From DATBGO01 sp036558005 (GTDB lineage: Bacteria; Actinomycetota; Actinomycetes; Streptosporangiales; Streptosporangiaceae): a stretch of 64,000 nt of DNA. The translations under genes were made by a program, and so were the position numbers. The stretch lies in NCBI GenBank assembly GCA_036558005.1, contig DATBGO010000144.1:1-64000 (forward strand), given 5' to 3'. The notes below the pieces were generated by a model that did no database searches, was not told the DNA's origin, and saw only the letters and a list, made by a program, of their open reading frames with translations. Of the stretch, positions 23,075 to 31,407 are shown piece by piece (within the stretch, counting starts at the first letter, position 1; each line of letters starts with the position of its first letter).

Positions 23075-23842
23075 ATGGCTGTGCGTGACTTCCTCGGCTT
23101 GCCGCGCCCGCTCGCGTTCGCGCACCGCGGCGGCGCCGCGCACCACCCGGAGAACTCCTGGCGTGCGTTCGAGCACGCGATCGGCCTCGGCTACACCTAC
23201 CTCGAGACCGACCTGCAGGCGACCGCCGACGGGGTGCTGGTGGCGTTCCACGACCGGAGCCTGGACCGGGTCACCGACCGGGCCGGCCGGATCGCCCAGC
23301 TGCCGTACCGCGAGGTCAGCGCCGCGCGTATCGGTGGCACCGACCCGATCCCGACGCTCGAGGACCTGCTCGGCACGTGGCCGGAGGCCCGGTTCAACCT
23401 CGACCTGAAGGACGACCCTGCGATCCGGCCGCTGCCTGAGGTGCTCAGGCGGACCGCGGCCTGGGACCGGGTCTGCCTCACCTCGTTCTCCGCCCGGCGG
23501 CTCGCGGCGGTGCGGCGGCAGCTGCCCAGGCCGGTCTGCATGGCCACCTCCCCGGTCGGCGTGGCGGCCGTGCGGCTGGGCCGGCCGGGGCGCGGCCTGG
23601 CCGCCCGGCTGAGCAGGCTGTCGGTGCGCTGCACCCAGGTCCCGGTCAGCGTCGCGACCGAGTCCTATGTGCGCCGCGCGCACGCGGTGGGCCTGCAGGT
23701 ACACGTGTGGACGATCAACGACCGCAGCGTCATGGCCAATCTGCTTGATCTTGGCGTCGACGGCATCATGACCGATGAGATCGAGGCGCTCCGTGACGTG
23801 CTGGCCGCCCGCGGTCAGTGGCATCCGCGGGCCGCGCGGTAG
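23075..23842 (+). CDS. Glycerophosphodiester phosphodiesterase
   Basis: A 255-residue TIM-barrel GDPD that hydrolyses deacylated phospholipids to glycerol-3-phosphate and an alcohol. The catalytic-site motifs are FAHRGGAAHHPENS near the N-terminus and YLETDLQATADGVLVAFHD. The C-terminal HVWTINDRS and GVDGIMTDEIE complete the domain. No signal peptide is seen, so it is likely cytoplasmic. The chosen start is the ATG at 23075; GTG at 23081 is possible. Upstream frame extension to 23027 has no family similarity. Confidence 0.93.
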   Translation: MAVRDFLGLPRPLAFAHRGGAAHHPENSWRAFEHAIGLGYTYLETDLQATADGVLVAFHDRSLDRVTDRAGRIAQLPYREVSAARIGGTDPIPTLEDLLGTWPEARFNLDLKDDPAIRPLPEVLRRTAAWDRVCLTSFSARRLAAVRRQLPRPVCMATSPVGVAAVRLGRPGRGLAARLSRLSVRCTQVPVSVATESYVRRAHAVGLQVHVWTINDRSVMANLLDLGVDGIMTDEIEALRDVLAARGQWHPRAAR

Positions 23843-23892
23843 CTTATTTATGCAATCGTCAGTGCCTGCTGGGGTTGGAATCCCGGCTGGCC

Positions 23893-23919
23893 GGGAATCT
23901 TGTCCGGGTACTCACCGTT
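23893..23919 (+). promoter_or_regulatory. Sigma-R (SigR) type promoter of rbpA
   Basis: GGGAAT, then 18 bases, then GTT, matches the -35/-10 pattern of the actinobacterial thiol-stress sigma factor SigR (GGGAAT-N18-GTT). It lies about 40 bp upstream of the rbpA start. The S. coelicolor rbpA gene is known to be SigR-dependent, which supports the assignment. Confidence 0.75.
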
Positions 23920-23958
23920 GTCTATGGGGACGGCTGAGCGCCTGGGAGGCAGCAAATC

Positions 23959-24345
23959 ATGGCCGAACGCGCACTACGCGGCACCCGGCTCGGAGCCACG
24001 AGCTACGAGAACGACCGTAACACCGATCTGGCCCCGCGTCAGGAGGTGGCCTTCGACTGCCCGAAGGGCCACCGCTTCACCGTGCCGTTCGCTGCCGAGG
24101 CAGAGATCCCGGTGAACTGGGAATGCCGGGTCTGCGGCGCGACCGCGGTGACCTCGACCGGGGACCTGCCCGAGCCCAAGAAGGTCAAGCCGCCGCGCAG
24201 CCACTGGGACATGCTGATGGAGCGGCGCAGCGTCGCCGACCTGGAAGAGGTTCTGGCTGAGCGTCTCGCCGTGATCAGGGGCCAGCGCGGGACCGGCGCC
24301 GAGCGGCCCGGCTCGCACTCGTCACGCCAGCGCAAGAGCGCCTAG
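23959..24345 (+). CDS. rbpA: RNA polymerase-binding protein RbpA
   Basis: A 128-residue actinobacterial transcription factor that binds RNA polymerase and the principal sigma factor and stabilises the open complex. The fold includes SYENDRNTDLAPRQ, the zinc/core region FDCPKGHRFTVPFAAEAEIP with WECRVCG, and the sigma-interaction segment PRSHWDMLMERRSVADLEEVL. A GGGAGGC ribosome binding site precedes the ATG. The SigR-type promoter upstream indicates induction by oxidative or thiol stress. Confidence 0.96.
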   Translation: MAERALRGTRLGATSYENDRNTDLAPRQEVAFDCPKGHRFTVPFAAEAEIPVNWECRVCGATAVTSTGDLPEPKKVKPPRSHWDMLMERRSVADLEEVLAERLAVIRGQRGTGAERPGSHSSRQRKSA

Positions 24346-24399
24346 GGCCACTCAGCAAGCGACCGGGTGGCGCGGAACGCCCTGGTCCCTCGCCGCTGC

Positions 24400-25185
24400 C
24401 TACGTACCGGGCCCGGATGCCTGCTGGCCGCCTGGCGGCCGCCGTCCGTGCAGGCGCTGCGCCACTCCCCACTGAGCCACCCGCCAGAACGCCTCCAGCA
24501 TGACGGCGCGGCTCATCTTGCTCGCGCCCTTCATCCGGTCCACGAACGTGATGGGGACCTCGACCACGGTCAGGCCCGCGTTGACCGCCCGCAAGGTGAG
24601 ATCGATCTGGAAGCAGTACCCCTGGGACCGGACGCTGTCCAGGCCGATCGCGCGCAGCGTCTGCGCCCGGTAGGCACGGAAGCCGGCGGTGGTGTCGTGG
24701 ACCGGGAGGCTGAGCATGAGCCGGGCGTAGGTGTTGGCCCCGCGGGACAGCGCCTCCCTGGACTTGGGCCAGTTGCGTACCGTGCCCCCGGCCACCCAGC
24801 GTGAGCCGATGACCGCGTCGGCGTCCTGCAGCGCGGCCAGCAGCCGGGGCAGGTCCTGGGGCTCATGCGAGCCGTCGGCATCCATCTCCACCATCGCGTC
24901 GTAACCGCGGTCCAGGGCCCAGCCGAAGCCCGCGATGTAGGCGGCGCCGAGGCCCGCCTTCCCCGGCCGGTGCAAGACGTGGATCTGCGGGTCGCCCGCG
25001 GCCAGCTTGTCGGCCAGCTCGCCGGTCCCATCCGGGCTGTTGTCGTCGACGATCAGCAGGTCAGCCTCGGGGAGCGAGCCGCGCACCCGGACGGTGATCG
25101 GCTCCAGGTTCTCCCGCTCGTTGTACGTGGGGATGATGACGGCCACCCGGTTTACCGGGCCCCGGGATGGGTCGGTTTCGGTCAT
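24400..25185 (-). CDS. ppm1: Polyprenol monophosphomannose synthase (GT2)
   Basis: A 261-residue GT2 glycosyltransferase that transfers mannose from GDP-mannose to a polyprenyl phosphate on the inner membrane face. The product feeds protein O-mannosylation and lipoglycan synthesis. Motifs are VIIPTYNERENL, VDDNSPDGTG, the metal-binding D-x-D in EMDADGSHEP, IGSRWV and the acceptor-site region SQGYCFQIDLTLRA. No membrane domain or acyltransferase is fused, unlike the mycobacterial Ppm1 with its separate Lnt-like part. It starts with ATG behind GAGGCAGGAA. A strong minus-strand promoter lies 384 bp upstream, so a long structured leader is possible. Confidence 0.92.
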   Translation of the reverse strand: MTETDPSRGPVNRVAVIIPTYNERENLEPITVRVRGSLPEADLLIVDDNSPDGTGELADKLAAGDPQIHVLHRPGKAGLGAAYIAGFGWALDRGYDAMVEMDADGSHEPQDLPRLLAALQDADAVIGSRWVAGGTVRNWPKSREALSRGANTYARLMLSLPVHDTTAGFRAYRAQTLRAIGLDSVRSQGYCFQIDLTLRAVNAGLTVVEVPITFVDRMKGASKMSRAVMLEAFWRVAQWGVAQRLHGRRPPGGQQASGPGT

Positions 25186-25199
25186 GTTCCTGCCTCAGC

Positions 25200-25562
25200 T
25201 GGCCTGCTTCCGGAAGCGGGGCGAAGAGGGATCCCGCCGGTCGAAAAGGATATTCGATCCCGTGACCCGGGCGACCCCCCGCTTCGGCGCTGACCGCACC
25301 ACCTGGCTGTGACCCTCAGCAGGGAAGAGGGCCCGGGCATCCCTTCGGACCGGAGTGCGTCCCGTCGGCAACGGGCTTGCCCTCCGTTGTCTACTGGGTG
25401 CCCGGGCCCCTCCCCGGGTCCAACCCCCTGCCCAACCGGGTCCTGAGGAGCAGCCCCCTTCCACGCTGCGCCTGGCTCCCAGAGGGGTGTATGAGCCCCC
25501 TCTGTTGACACAACACGGTCGGGGCGGCTCACCGCCCCGGCCGGCTGGCCCGGTGCTGGACT
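25200..25562 (-). ncRNA. Candidate structured non-coding RNA or long ppm1 leader
   Basis: No gene with family similarity fits this stretch, but it is full of stable hairpins. Examples on the minus strand are GGGGCGG-TGAG-CCGCCCC near 25525, CAGAGGGG pairing with CCCCTCTG near 25485-25507, and GGGTGCCCGGGC pairing across a 70-base multi-hairpin domain near 25330-25410. A near-consensus promoter at 25569-25596 would start transcription at the A at 25562. It may be an independent RNA. From memory, the Ms1/6S-like RNAs of mycobacteria and Streptomyces lie a few genes from acs, which is the gene flanking this region. It could equally be the 5' leader of ppm1. No known riboswitch, RNase P, SRP or tmRNA signature was recognised. 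Confidence 0.5.
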
Positions 25563-25568
25563 GAGAGC

Positions 25569-25596
25569 AACATACCGTTGATCGCGACGATGTCAA
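25569..25596 (-). promoter_or_regulatory. Strong sigma-70-type promoter, minus strand
   Basis: On the minus strand TTGACA is followed after 16 bases by TATGTT. The -35 box is perfect and the -10 box keeps the key T-A and final T. The predicted start is the A at 25562, seven bases after the -10 box. Such a good match is rare in this window and indicates high expression of whatever lies at 25562 and below. Confidence 0.65.
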
Positions 25597-25744
25597 CCTG
25601 TCACAGAACTGCTGCCTACACGCAGTGACCGCACAGGGCTGGCCTGTTCGCCCTTGTCCGGCGGCGATACGATTGAGCCCTTGTTTGGGTGCGTCGGCAG
25701 CCCCATCCGCTTTGCCGGATTGATCTTCCATCTGGAGGAAGAGA

Positions 25745-27856
25745 ATGACAGAGAGCTCGCAGACACCGGTGTCCGAGGCGCAGATCGCAGTCCACTGGCG
25801 CGAGGAAGGTTATCTTGCACCACCACAGAAGTTCATCGATCAGGCGAACGCCGCTGACGACGCAATCTACGCGCGGTTTGGTGAAGAGAATTTCCCTGAG
25901 TGCTTCAAGGACTACGCTGACCTCCTGAGCTGGGACGCGCCCTGGCACACCACGCTGGACACCAGCAACCCGCCGTTCTGGAAGTGGTTTGTCGGCGGCA
26001 AGCTGAATGCCTCCTATAACTGCGTGGACCGGCATGCTGCCGCCAACCCGGATAAAACCGCAATGGTCTTCGTGCCGGAGCTCGAAGAAGACGCCCACGT
26101 GCACATCAGCTATTCGGAGTTGCTCCGCCAGGTGAATGAGTTCGCTGCCGTACTGCGGGACTCGCTGGGCCTGAAAACCGGCGACCGGGTCACCCTGCAC
26201 ATGCCGATGGTTCCCGAACTGCCGGTCACGATGCTGGCCTGCGCACGGCTCGGGGTCATTCACTCGCAGGTATTCGGCGGCTTCAGCGGGAATGCCTGCG
26301 GCACCCGCATAGCGGACTCGGGCAGCCGGGTGCTGATCACGATGGACGGCTACTACCGCAGCGGCAAGCTCATCGATCACAAGGTGAAGGCCGACGAGGC
26401 CGTCGAAGAGGCGGCCAAGCAGGGCCAGGAGGTCGACAAGGTCCTCGTGTGGCGCCGTCATCCGGGCCAGTACGCGTCGGAGACGCCCATGGTCGACGGC
26501 CGGGACGTGTACGTGGATGACCTGCTCAGCGAGCATAAGGGGGCGACCGTCGCGCCGGTGTCCATGCCCGCGGAGGCGCCGCTGTTCCTGATGTACACCA
26601 GCGGCACGACCGGCCGGCCCAAGGGCTGCCAGCACTCCACCGGTGGTTACCTGTCCTATGTGGCCGGTACGTCCAAGTACTACCAGGACATCCACCCGGA
26701 CGACGTGTACTGGTGCATGGCCGACATCGGCTGGATCACCGGGCATTCCTACATCGTCTACGGCCCGCTGGCGCTGGGCACCACCAGCGTGATCTACGAG
26801 GGCACGCCGAACTACCCGGACGCGGGCCGGCCGTGGCGGATCGCCGAGCAGCTCGGCGTGAACATCTTCCACACCTCGCCGACCGCGATCCGGATGCTGC
26901 GCAAGGTCGGGCCGGACGAGCCGAAGAAGTACAACTACCACTTCAAGCACATGACCACGGTCGGCGAGCCGATCGAGCCCGAGGTCTGGCGCTGGTACCA
27001 CTCCGAGGTCGGCAAGGGCGAAGCGGTCATCGTGGACACCTGGTGGCAGACCGAGACCGGCGGCTTCCTGGGCAGCACGCTGCCCGCGCTCAAGCCGATG
27101 AAGCCGGGCAGCTGCGGGCCGGCCGCGCTGGGCATCTACCCGGTGATCTACGACGAGGACGGCAACGAGGTGGCGGCCGGCAGCGGCCGCGCGGGCAACA
27201 TCTGCATCCGCAACCCGTGGCCGGGGATCTTCGAGGGCGTCTGGGGCCAGCCCGAGCGGTTCGTGGACACCTACTACCGCAAGTACAACAAGGACCCCGA
27301 CAGCACCGACTGGCACGACTGGCCGTACTTCGCCGGCGACGGCGCGGTGCAGGCGGCCGACGGCTACTTCCGGATCCTGGGCCGGGTCGACGACGTGATC
27401 AACGTGGCCGGGCACCGGCTGGGCACCAAGGAGCTGGAGTCGGCGAGCCTGACCGTGCCCGAGGTCGCCGAGGCGGCCGCGGTCCCGGTGGTCGACGACA
27501 TCCGCGGCCGTGCGGTGGAGATGTACATCTCGCTCAAGCCCGGCTTCGATCCGGGCAAGGACGTGGAAGCCAAGATCACCAAGGCCATCGAGACCGAGAT
27601 CGGCAAGATCGCCCGGCCGAAGAATGTCTGGATCGTGGCGGATATGCCCAAGACCAGGTCGGGCAAGATCATGCGCCGGGTGATCGCGTCCATCTCCAAC
27701 TTCACCGACGTCGGGGACGTGACCACGCTGGCCAACCCGGAGGTCGTCGACAGCATCAGGCAGCACGTGCAGGGCGCGAAGGCGGAGAAGGGCGAGGTGC
27801 CGCGCGAGCTGACCGAGACCGAGCAGCAGGAGATCAAGAAGTTCGGGGCGGAGTAG
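25745..27856 (+). CDS. acsA: Acetyl-CoA synthetase
   Basis: A 703-residue ligase making acetyl-CoA from acetate, ATP and CoA; it is somewhat longer than the usual 650. The P-loop is MYTSGTTGRPKGC (about 283-295), the acyl-binding Trp motif is DTWWQTETGG, and the hinge/A8 region is YFRILGRVDDVINVAGHRLG. The A10 motif PKTRSGKIMRR near residue 635-645 contains the Lys that is regulated by acetylation in this family. The ribosome binding site TGGAGGAAGAG is strong. Its last 23 bases overlap the convergent lipoprotein gene. It would process acetate from the medium or from lysine degradation encoded nearby. Confidence 0.96.
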   Translation: MTESSQTPVSEAQIAVHWREEGYLAPPQKFIDQANAADDAIYARFGEENFPECFKDYADLLSWDAPWHTTLDTSNPPFWKWFVGGKLNASYNCVDRHAAANPDKTAMVFVPELEEDAHVHISYSELLRQVNEFAAVLRDSLGLKTGDRVTLHMPMVPELPVTMLACARLGVIHSQVFGGFSGNACGTRIADSGSRVLITMDGYYRSGKLIDHKVKADEAVEEAAKQGQEVDKVLVWRRHPGQYASETPMVDGRDVYVDDLLSEHKGATVAPVSMPAEAPLFLMYTSGTTGRPKGCQHSTGGYLSYVAGTSKYYQDIHPDDVYWCMADIGWITGHSYIVYGPLALGTTSVIYEGTPNYPDAGRPWRIAEQLGVNIFHTSPTAIRMLRKVGPDEPKKYNYHFKHMTTVGEPIEPEVWRWYHSEVGKGEAVIVDTWWQTETGGFLGSTLPALKPMKPGSCGPAALGIYPVIYDEDGNEVAAGSGRAGNICIRNPWPGIFEGVWGQPERFVDTYYRKYNKDPDSTDWHDWPYFAGDGAVQAADGYFRILGRVDDVINVAGHRLGTKELESASLTVPEVAEAAAVPVVDDIRGRAVEMYISLKPGFDPGKDVEAKITKAIETEIGKIARPKNVWIVADMPKTRSGKIMRRVIASISNFTDVGDVTTLANPEVVDSIRQHVQGAKAEKGEVPRELTETEQQEIKKFGAE

Positions 27857-28565
27857 CGCAGCCGGGCGCCCGCCCGGCGGCCCGCCGGCTTAACCGGGCG
27901 GGCGGCAGCGGGGCGGGCGGCGCCGCCGCCGACCGGCACCGCCCGGCCCGGCTGGCGCTGGCACTGAGCTGGTAGGCGCGGGCCACGTTGGCGTTGACCG
28001 CGGCGATGCGGCCGCTGGCCAGCCTCAGCACGGCGCCGATCCTGGCCCTGGCGCTGGCGATCTTGTGCCGTACCAGGGCCGGCCCTGGCTGGCCGCCGCC
28101 CCCGGCGTAGCCGGGCTTGGCGCGCCGCACCGCCGCGAGCCGGCCCTCCAGGCCGGCCACCGCGCGGCGCAGCGCCGCCAGGTACCTGCGCAGCGCGCGG
28201 GCGTCGGCGGCCATCCCCGACCGGTACGCGCTGACCCCGGTGGCGTCCGAGCTGACCTGGACCGCGTAGCCGCAGACGGTGTCCCTGCCGGCGCCCCGGC
28301 GGGCCCGTTCCAGCGTCCGGCGGGCGTCCCCGCGGGTGCGTTCCAGCGCGGCCGCGGACAGGCCCGCGGCCTGTGTCATCGCGGCCAGTTCCCCGCTCAC
28401 CACCCGCCGGGCCTGGCGCACCGTCACCGCCGCGGGGGCCAGCCCGGCCGCCGGGTGGCCGGGCCGGGCGGCGGTGGCCTGGCCGGGCCCGGCGCAGCCC
28501 GCGGTCACCCCCGAGGCGGCCAGCGCCAGCACCGACACCCACCGGCGACCGCGCAGCGTTCCCAC
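27834..28565 (-). CDS. Putative lipoprotein with coiled-coil region
   Basis: A 243-residue protein beginning with Arg residues, a hydrophobic stretch and a lipobox-like ASGVTAGC (Cys about 24), so export and lipid anchoring are likely. The middle is Ala/Arg-rich and helical, compatible with coiled coil (RALRRYLAALRRAVAGLEGRL, then AVRRAK). The C-terminus is Arg/Pro/Ala-rich low complexity. No domain is recognised. It starts with GTG. It follows kal by 87 bp on the same strand and could be the tail of the lysine operon, or independent. Overlapping frames in this GC-rich stretch make the exact extent uncertain. Confidence 0.55.
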   Translation of the reverse strand: MGTLRGRRWVSVLALAASGVTAGCAGPGQATAARPGHPAAGLAPAAVTVRQARRVVSGELAAMTQAAGLSAAALERTRGDARRTLERARRGAGRDTVCGYAVQVSSDATGVSAYRSGMAADARALRRYLAALRRAVAGLEGRLAAVRRAKPGYAGGGGQPGPALVRHKIASARARIGAVLRLASGRIAAVNANVARAYQLSASASRAGRCRSAAAPPAPLPPARLSRRAAGRAPGCATPPRTS

Positions 28566-28652
28566 CCCCGGGCCGCGACCGCCGCGCTACCCCCGGCGCG
28601 GGACATGCCCGTCGCGGCCATCCGACCGGTAACTACCCAGCCGCGCCCCCGG

Positions 28653-29048
28653 TCACCCGCCCGGCGGCGGGACGACCACGGTCCCCGCGGCGGTCACCGC
28701 CACGATGGGGTCGGCGAGCACCCGGGCCGCGGACGGGCCGCGGCCGGGCTCGCCGCGGCAGACCACCCGGGCCTCGAAGGCCAGGTCCCGGCTGCGGCGG
28801 CCGACCCTGGTGACGGTGGCGGTCACCTCCAGCACGTCACCGGCCCGCACCGGGGCGCGGAACTGGACGTCGGAGTAGGACGCGAACAGGCCCTCGTCGC
28901 CGTCGGCCCGGATGCACGCCTCGGTCGCCACGTCGCCGAACAGGGCGAGCACGTACGCGCCGTCGACCAGGCTGCCCGCGTAGTGGGCGTGGCTGTAGGG
29001 GACGTACCGGCGGTGGGTGACCGCCAGGCCGGGCCGCGGGCCGGTCAT
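28653..29048 (-). CDS. kal: 3-aminobutyryl-CoA ammonia lyase
   Basis: A 131-residue hotdog-fold enzyme that removes ammonia from L-3-aminobutyryl-CoA to give crotonyl-CoA, the last specific step of lysine fermentation. It resembles beta-alanyl-CoA/3-aminobutyryl-CoA ammonia lyases: SHAHYAGSLVDGAYVLALFGDVATE, then ADGDEGLFASYSDVQFRAPVRAGDVLEV (given as parts of one domain). It starts with ATG overlapping the kamE stop by four bases, and ends the overlapping kdd-kamD-kamE-kal series. The context removes most doubt about its function. Confidence 0.9.
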   Translation of the reverse strand: MTGPRPGLAVTHRRYVPYSHAHYAGSLVDGAYVLALFGDVATEACIRADGDEGLFASYSDVQFRAPVRAGDVLEVTATVTRVGRRSRDLAFEARVVCRGEPGRGPSAARVLADPIVAVTAAGTVVVPPPGG

Positions 29049-29803
29049 GCCCGCCGTCCCGCCGGGCCGGCCAGCTCGTGCACCAGGTAGCTGGCCACTT
29101 CGCCGGGCGTGGTGCCGCGGCCGAAGATCTTGTCGACGCCGAGCCCGGCGGCCATCCCGGGGTCGAACCTGGGCCCGCCGACCACCAGCAGCGGGCGGCG
29201 GCCGCCCGCGCCGCCGAACGCGGCCGACAGCTCGCGCGCGTTCGACAGGTGCGCGTCCCGCTGGGTGACGACCTGGCTGACCAGGACGGCGTCGGCCCGC
29301 TCGGCCCGCGCCCTGGCGACCAGGTCGGCGACGTCCACCTGCGCTCCGAGGTTGATCACCCGCATCTCCCGGTAGTACTCCAGGCCCTTCTCGCCCGCGT
29401 GGCCCTTGACGTTCAGGATGGCATCGATGCCGACGGTGTGCGCGTCGGTGCCGATGCACGCGCCGAGCACCACCAGCTTGCGGCCGAGGGCGGACCGGAT
29501 CGCCAGGTTGGCTTCCCTGGCCGACAGCAGCGGGTACTCCCGCTCGGTCACGCTCACCTGGTCCAGGTCGACCAGGTGCCGCACCTGGCCGTAGACGATG
29601 CAGAAGGTGAAGTCGGGCCCGACCGGCTTGGCGTGCACCACCATCGCGTTGTCCAGGCCCATCTTGGCCGCCAGCTGCAGCGCCGCGCCCTCGGCCCTGG
29701 CCCGCTGGCTGGCGTCGGCGGCCGGGACCGGCAGGGTGAACGACAGCTGCACCCGCCCGTCCCCGGTGGTGTCGCCGTAGGGCCTGATGATCGTGGCGGT
29801 CAT
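29045..29803 (-). CDS. kamE: Lysine 5,6-aminomutase beta subunit (B12-binding)
   Basis: A 252-residue subunit that binds adenosylcobalamin and contributes the PLP lysine of the 5,6-aminomutase, which moves the terminal amino group of beta-lysine to C5. The cobalamin motif DAHTVGID (DxHxxG) lies near residue 120, preceded by KLVVLGACIGT. NVKGHAGEKGLEYYREM follows and contains candidates for the PLP Schiff-base lysine. LVSQVVTQRDAHLSNA and a C-terminal GG motif complete the Rossmann part. It overlaps kamD by ATGA upstream and kal downstream. Ornithine 4,5-aminomutase is the main alternative, but its subunit arrangement differs. Confidence 0.93.
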   Translation of the reverse strand: MTATIIRPYGDTTGDGRVQLSFTLPVPAADASQRARAEGAALQLAAKMGLDNAMVVHAKPVGPDFTFCIVYGQVRHLVDLDQVSVTEREYPLLSAREANLAIRSALGRKLVVLGACIGTDAHTVGIDAILNVKGHAGEKGLEYYREMRVINLGAQVDVADLVARARAERADAVLVSQVVTQRDAHLSNARELSAAFGGAGGRRPLLVVGGPRFDPGMAAGLGVDKIFGRGTTPGEVASYLVHELAGPAGRRA

Positions 29804-31407
29804 GCCCGCGCTCCGTCCTGGGCGGCCGCGGCGGGCGGCCCGGCAGCCAGCAGCTCGGCCGCCGGGTTGAAGTACCCCTCGGCCTGCTCGATCACGCCGT
29901 CCAGGCCGCGGCCGCCGTCGGCGGGGCGCCTGGTGATCCCGAACGTCCCGGCCGCGATGGCGTGCAGCAGCCCCTCGTCGCAGATCCGGCGCAGCAGCCG
30001 GACCGCCTCGTCGAGCACCTCGCTGGCCCGCCGCTCGATGAAGCCGCCAGGGGCCGGGCAGAAGTTCTCGCCGAGCCGCCCGGCGGCCTCCCTGACGTAG
30101 CGCACGTTCTCGATCGCCAGGTCGCGGTCGGACAGGAACGGGGTGTGGATGCCCTCGGTCATCATGCCGACCAGCAGGATCGACTGGCCGGTCATCAGGC
30201 CGCACAGGTTGAAGAACGCGTCCAGCAGGTAGCCGGCGAACACGTTGCCGGTCATGTGCTTGGTCGGCGGCATGTACTTCAGCGGCGCGTCCGGGAACAG
30301 CTCGCGGACCAGCTGGGCGTGCGCGAGCTCCAGCAGGAACGAGTCGGGCACCGCCGGGCTGATCTCGAACGCGTGCCCGAGGCCGAGCTGACCGTCGGCC
30401 AGGCCGGCTTCCTTGCCGAAGAACTCGTTCAGCAGCTGGGACACGATCACGGTGTGCGCGGCGTCGACGGCGTCGGCGGTGGTCAGGTAGTTGTCCTCGC
30501 CGGTGTTGATGATGATCCCGGCCCGGGCGTGCACCTGCCGGGAGAACCGCTGGTCGATGAAGGTCCGGCGGGGGTTGATGTCGCGGAAGATGATGCCGTA
30601 CATGCAGTCGTTGAGCATCATGTCCAGCCGCTCCAGCCCGGCCAGGGCGGCGATCTCGGGCATGCACAGCCCGGAGGCGTAGTTGGTCAGCCGGACGTAG
30701 CGGCCGAGCTCGCGCGAGGCCTGGTCCAGGGCGGCCCGCATCAGCCGGAAGTTCTCCCTGGTCGCGTACGTGCCCGCGAAGCCTTCGGTGGTGGCGCCCT
30801 CGGGCACGTAGTCCAGCAGCGACTGCCCGGTGGAGCGGATCACCGCGATGATGTCGGCGCCCTCCCGCGCCGCCGCCTGGGCCTGCGGGATGTCCTCGTG
30901 GATGTCCCCGGTCGCGACGATCAGGTAGATCCACGGCCGGGGCGGGTCGGCGGTATGGGCGATCATCTGCTGGCGCCGCTCGCGCTGGGCGTCGATGGTG
31001 GCCAGGCCAGCCCGGACCGCCGTGGTGGCGGCCGCGGCGGCCCTGGCCGCGTCGGCTCCGTCGGGGATCCGGAACTTGACCCGGCCGTGCGCGGCGTCGG
31101 CGGCCAGGGCGGCCAGCCCGTCGTAGCCGCCGGCCTGCAGCGCGTCCCAGGCCGGCAGCGCGATGCCGTGCTCCAGCCCGGCGGTGTCGCGGATCGCGTC
31201 GGCCAGCCGGTTGACCCAGGGCATCCCGTCCGGGTCGGCCCCGTCCAGCCCGGCCAGCCTGAGCACGGCCCGCTCGACCGAGACGGTGGTGTGCGAGGTG
31301 GCCAGGTCGACGATCGGCTGCCCGGCCCGGCGGGCCAGCGCGCGCGCCTCGCGCACGACCGCGGGGTCGAGGCCGAGCTTTCCGGCCTTCGGGTTACCGC
31401 TGTCCAT
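29800..31407 (-). CDS. kamD: Lysine 5,6-aminomutase alpha subunit
   Basis: A 535-residue TIM-barrel subunit of the adenosylcobalamin/PLP-dependent mutase that acts on L-beta-lysine or D-lysine. The family core is visible: IYLIVATGDIHEDIPQAQAAA, RSTGQSLLDYVPEGATTEGF, RLTNYASGLCMPEIA, FRDINPRRTFIDQRFSRQ and IINTGEDNYLTTADAVDAAHT. The C-terminal part carries PPTKHMTGN. Length matches clostridial KamD (about 516). Its start lies inside the kdd 3' end (14 bp overlap) and its stop overlaps kamE. Together with KamA it converts lysine to 3,5-diaminohexanoate. Confidence 0.95.
   Translation of the reverse strand: MDSGNPKAGKLGLDPAVVREARALARRAGQPIVDLATSHTTVSVERAVLRLAGLDGADPDGMPWVNRLADAIRDTAGLEHGIALPAWDALQAGGYDGLAALAADAAHGRVKFRIPDGADAARAAAAATTAVRAGLATIDAQRERRQQMIAHTADPPRPWIYLIVATGDIHEDIPQAQAAAREGADIIAVIRSTGQSLLDYVPEGATTEGFAGTYATRENFRLMRAALDQASRELGRYVRLTNYASGLCMPEIAALAGLERLDMMLNDCMYGIIFRDINPRRTFIDQRFSRQVHARAGIIINTGEDNYLTTADAVDAAHTVIVSQLLNEFFGKEAGLADGQLGLGHAFEISPAVPDSFLLELAHAQLVRELFPDAPLKYMPPTKHMTGNVFAGYLLDAFFNLCGLMTGQSILLVGMMTEGIHTPFLSDRDLAIENVRYVREAAGRLGENFCPAPGGFIERRASEVLDEAVRLLRRICDEGLLHAIAAGTFGITRRPADGGRGLDGVIEQAEGYFNPAAELLAAGPPAAAAQDGARA

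Noticed and set aside
25330..25450. RNase P RNA, tmRNA, SRP RNA or a known riboswitch
   Set aside because: None of the universally conserved boxes (GAGGAAAGTC, ACAGAAA, GGAAGCAGC, tmRNA 3' T-arm) is present on either strand.
25195..25731. A 178-codon minus-strand frame in the ppm1-acsA gap
   Set aside because: No ribosome binding site or domain, and odd composition. It overlaps the promoter and hairpin region and ends inside the structured segment, so it is more likely non-coding.
27364..28542. A 392-codon minus-strand frame across the acsA 3' end
   Set aside because: More than half lies antisense to conserved acsA sequence. The overlapping frame at 27834-28565 has a signal peptide and lipobox and is preferred.
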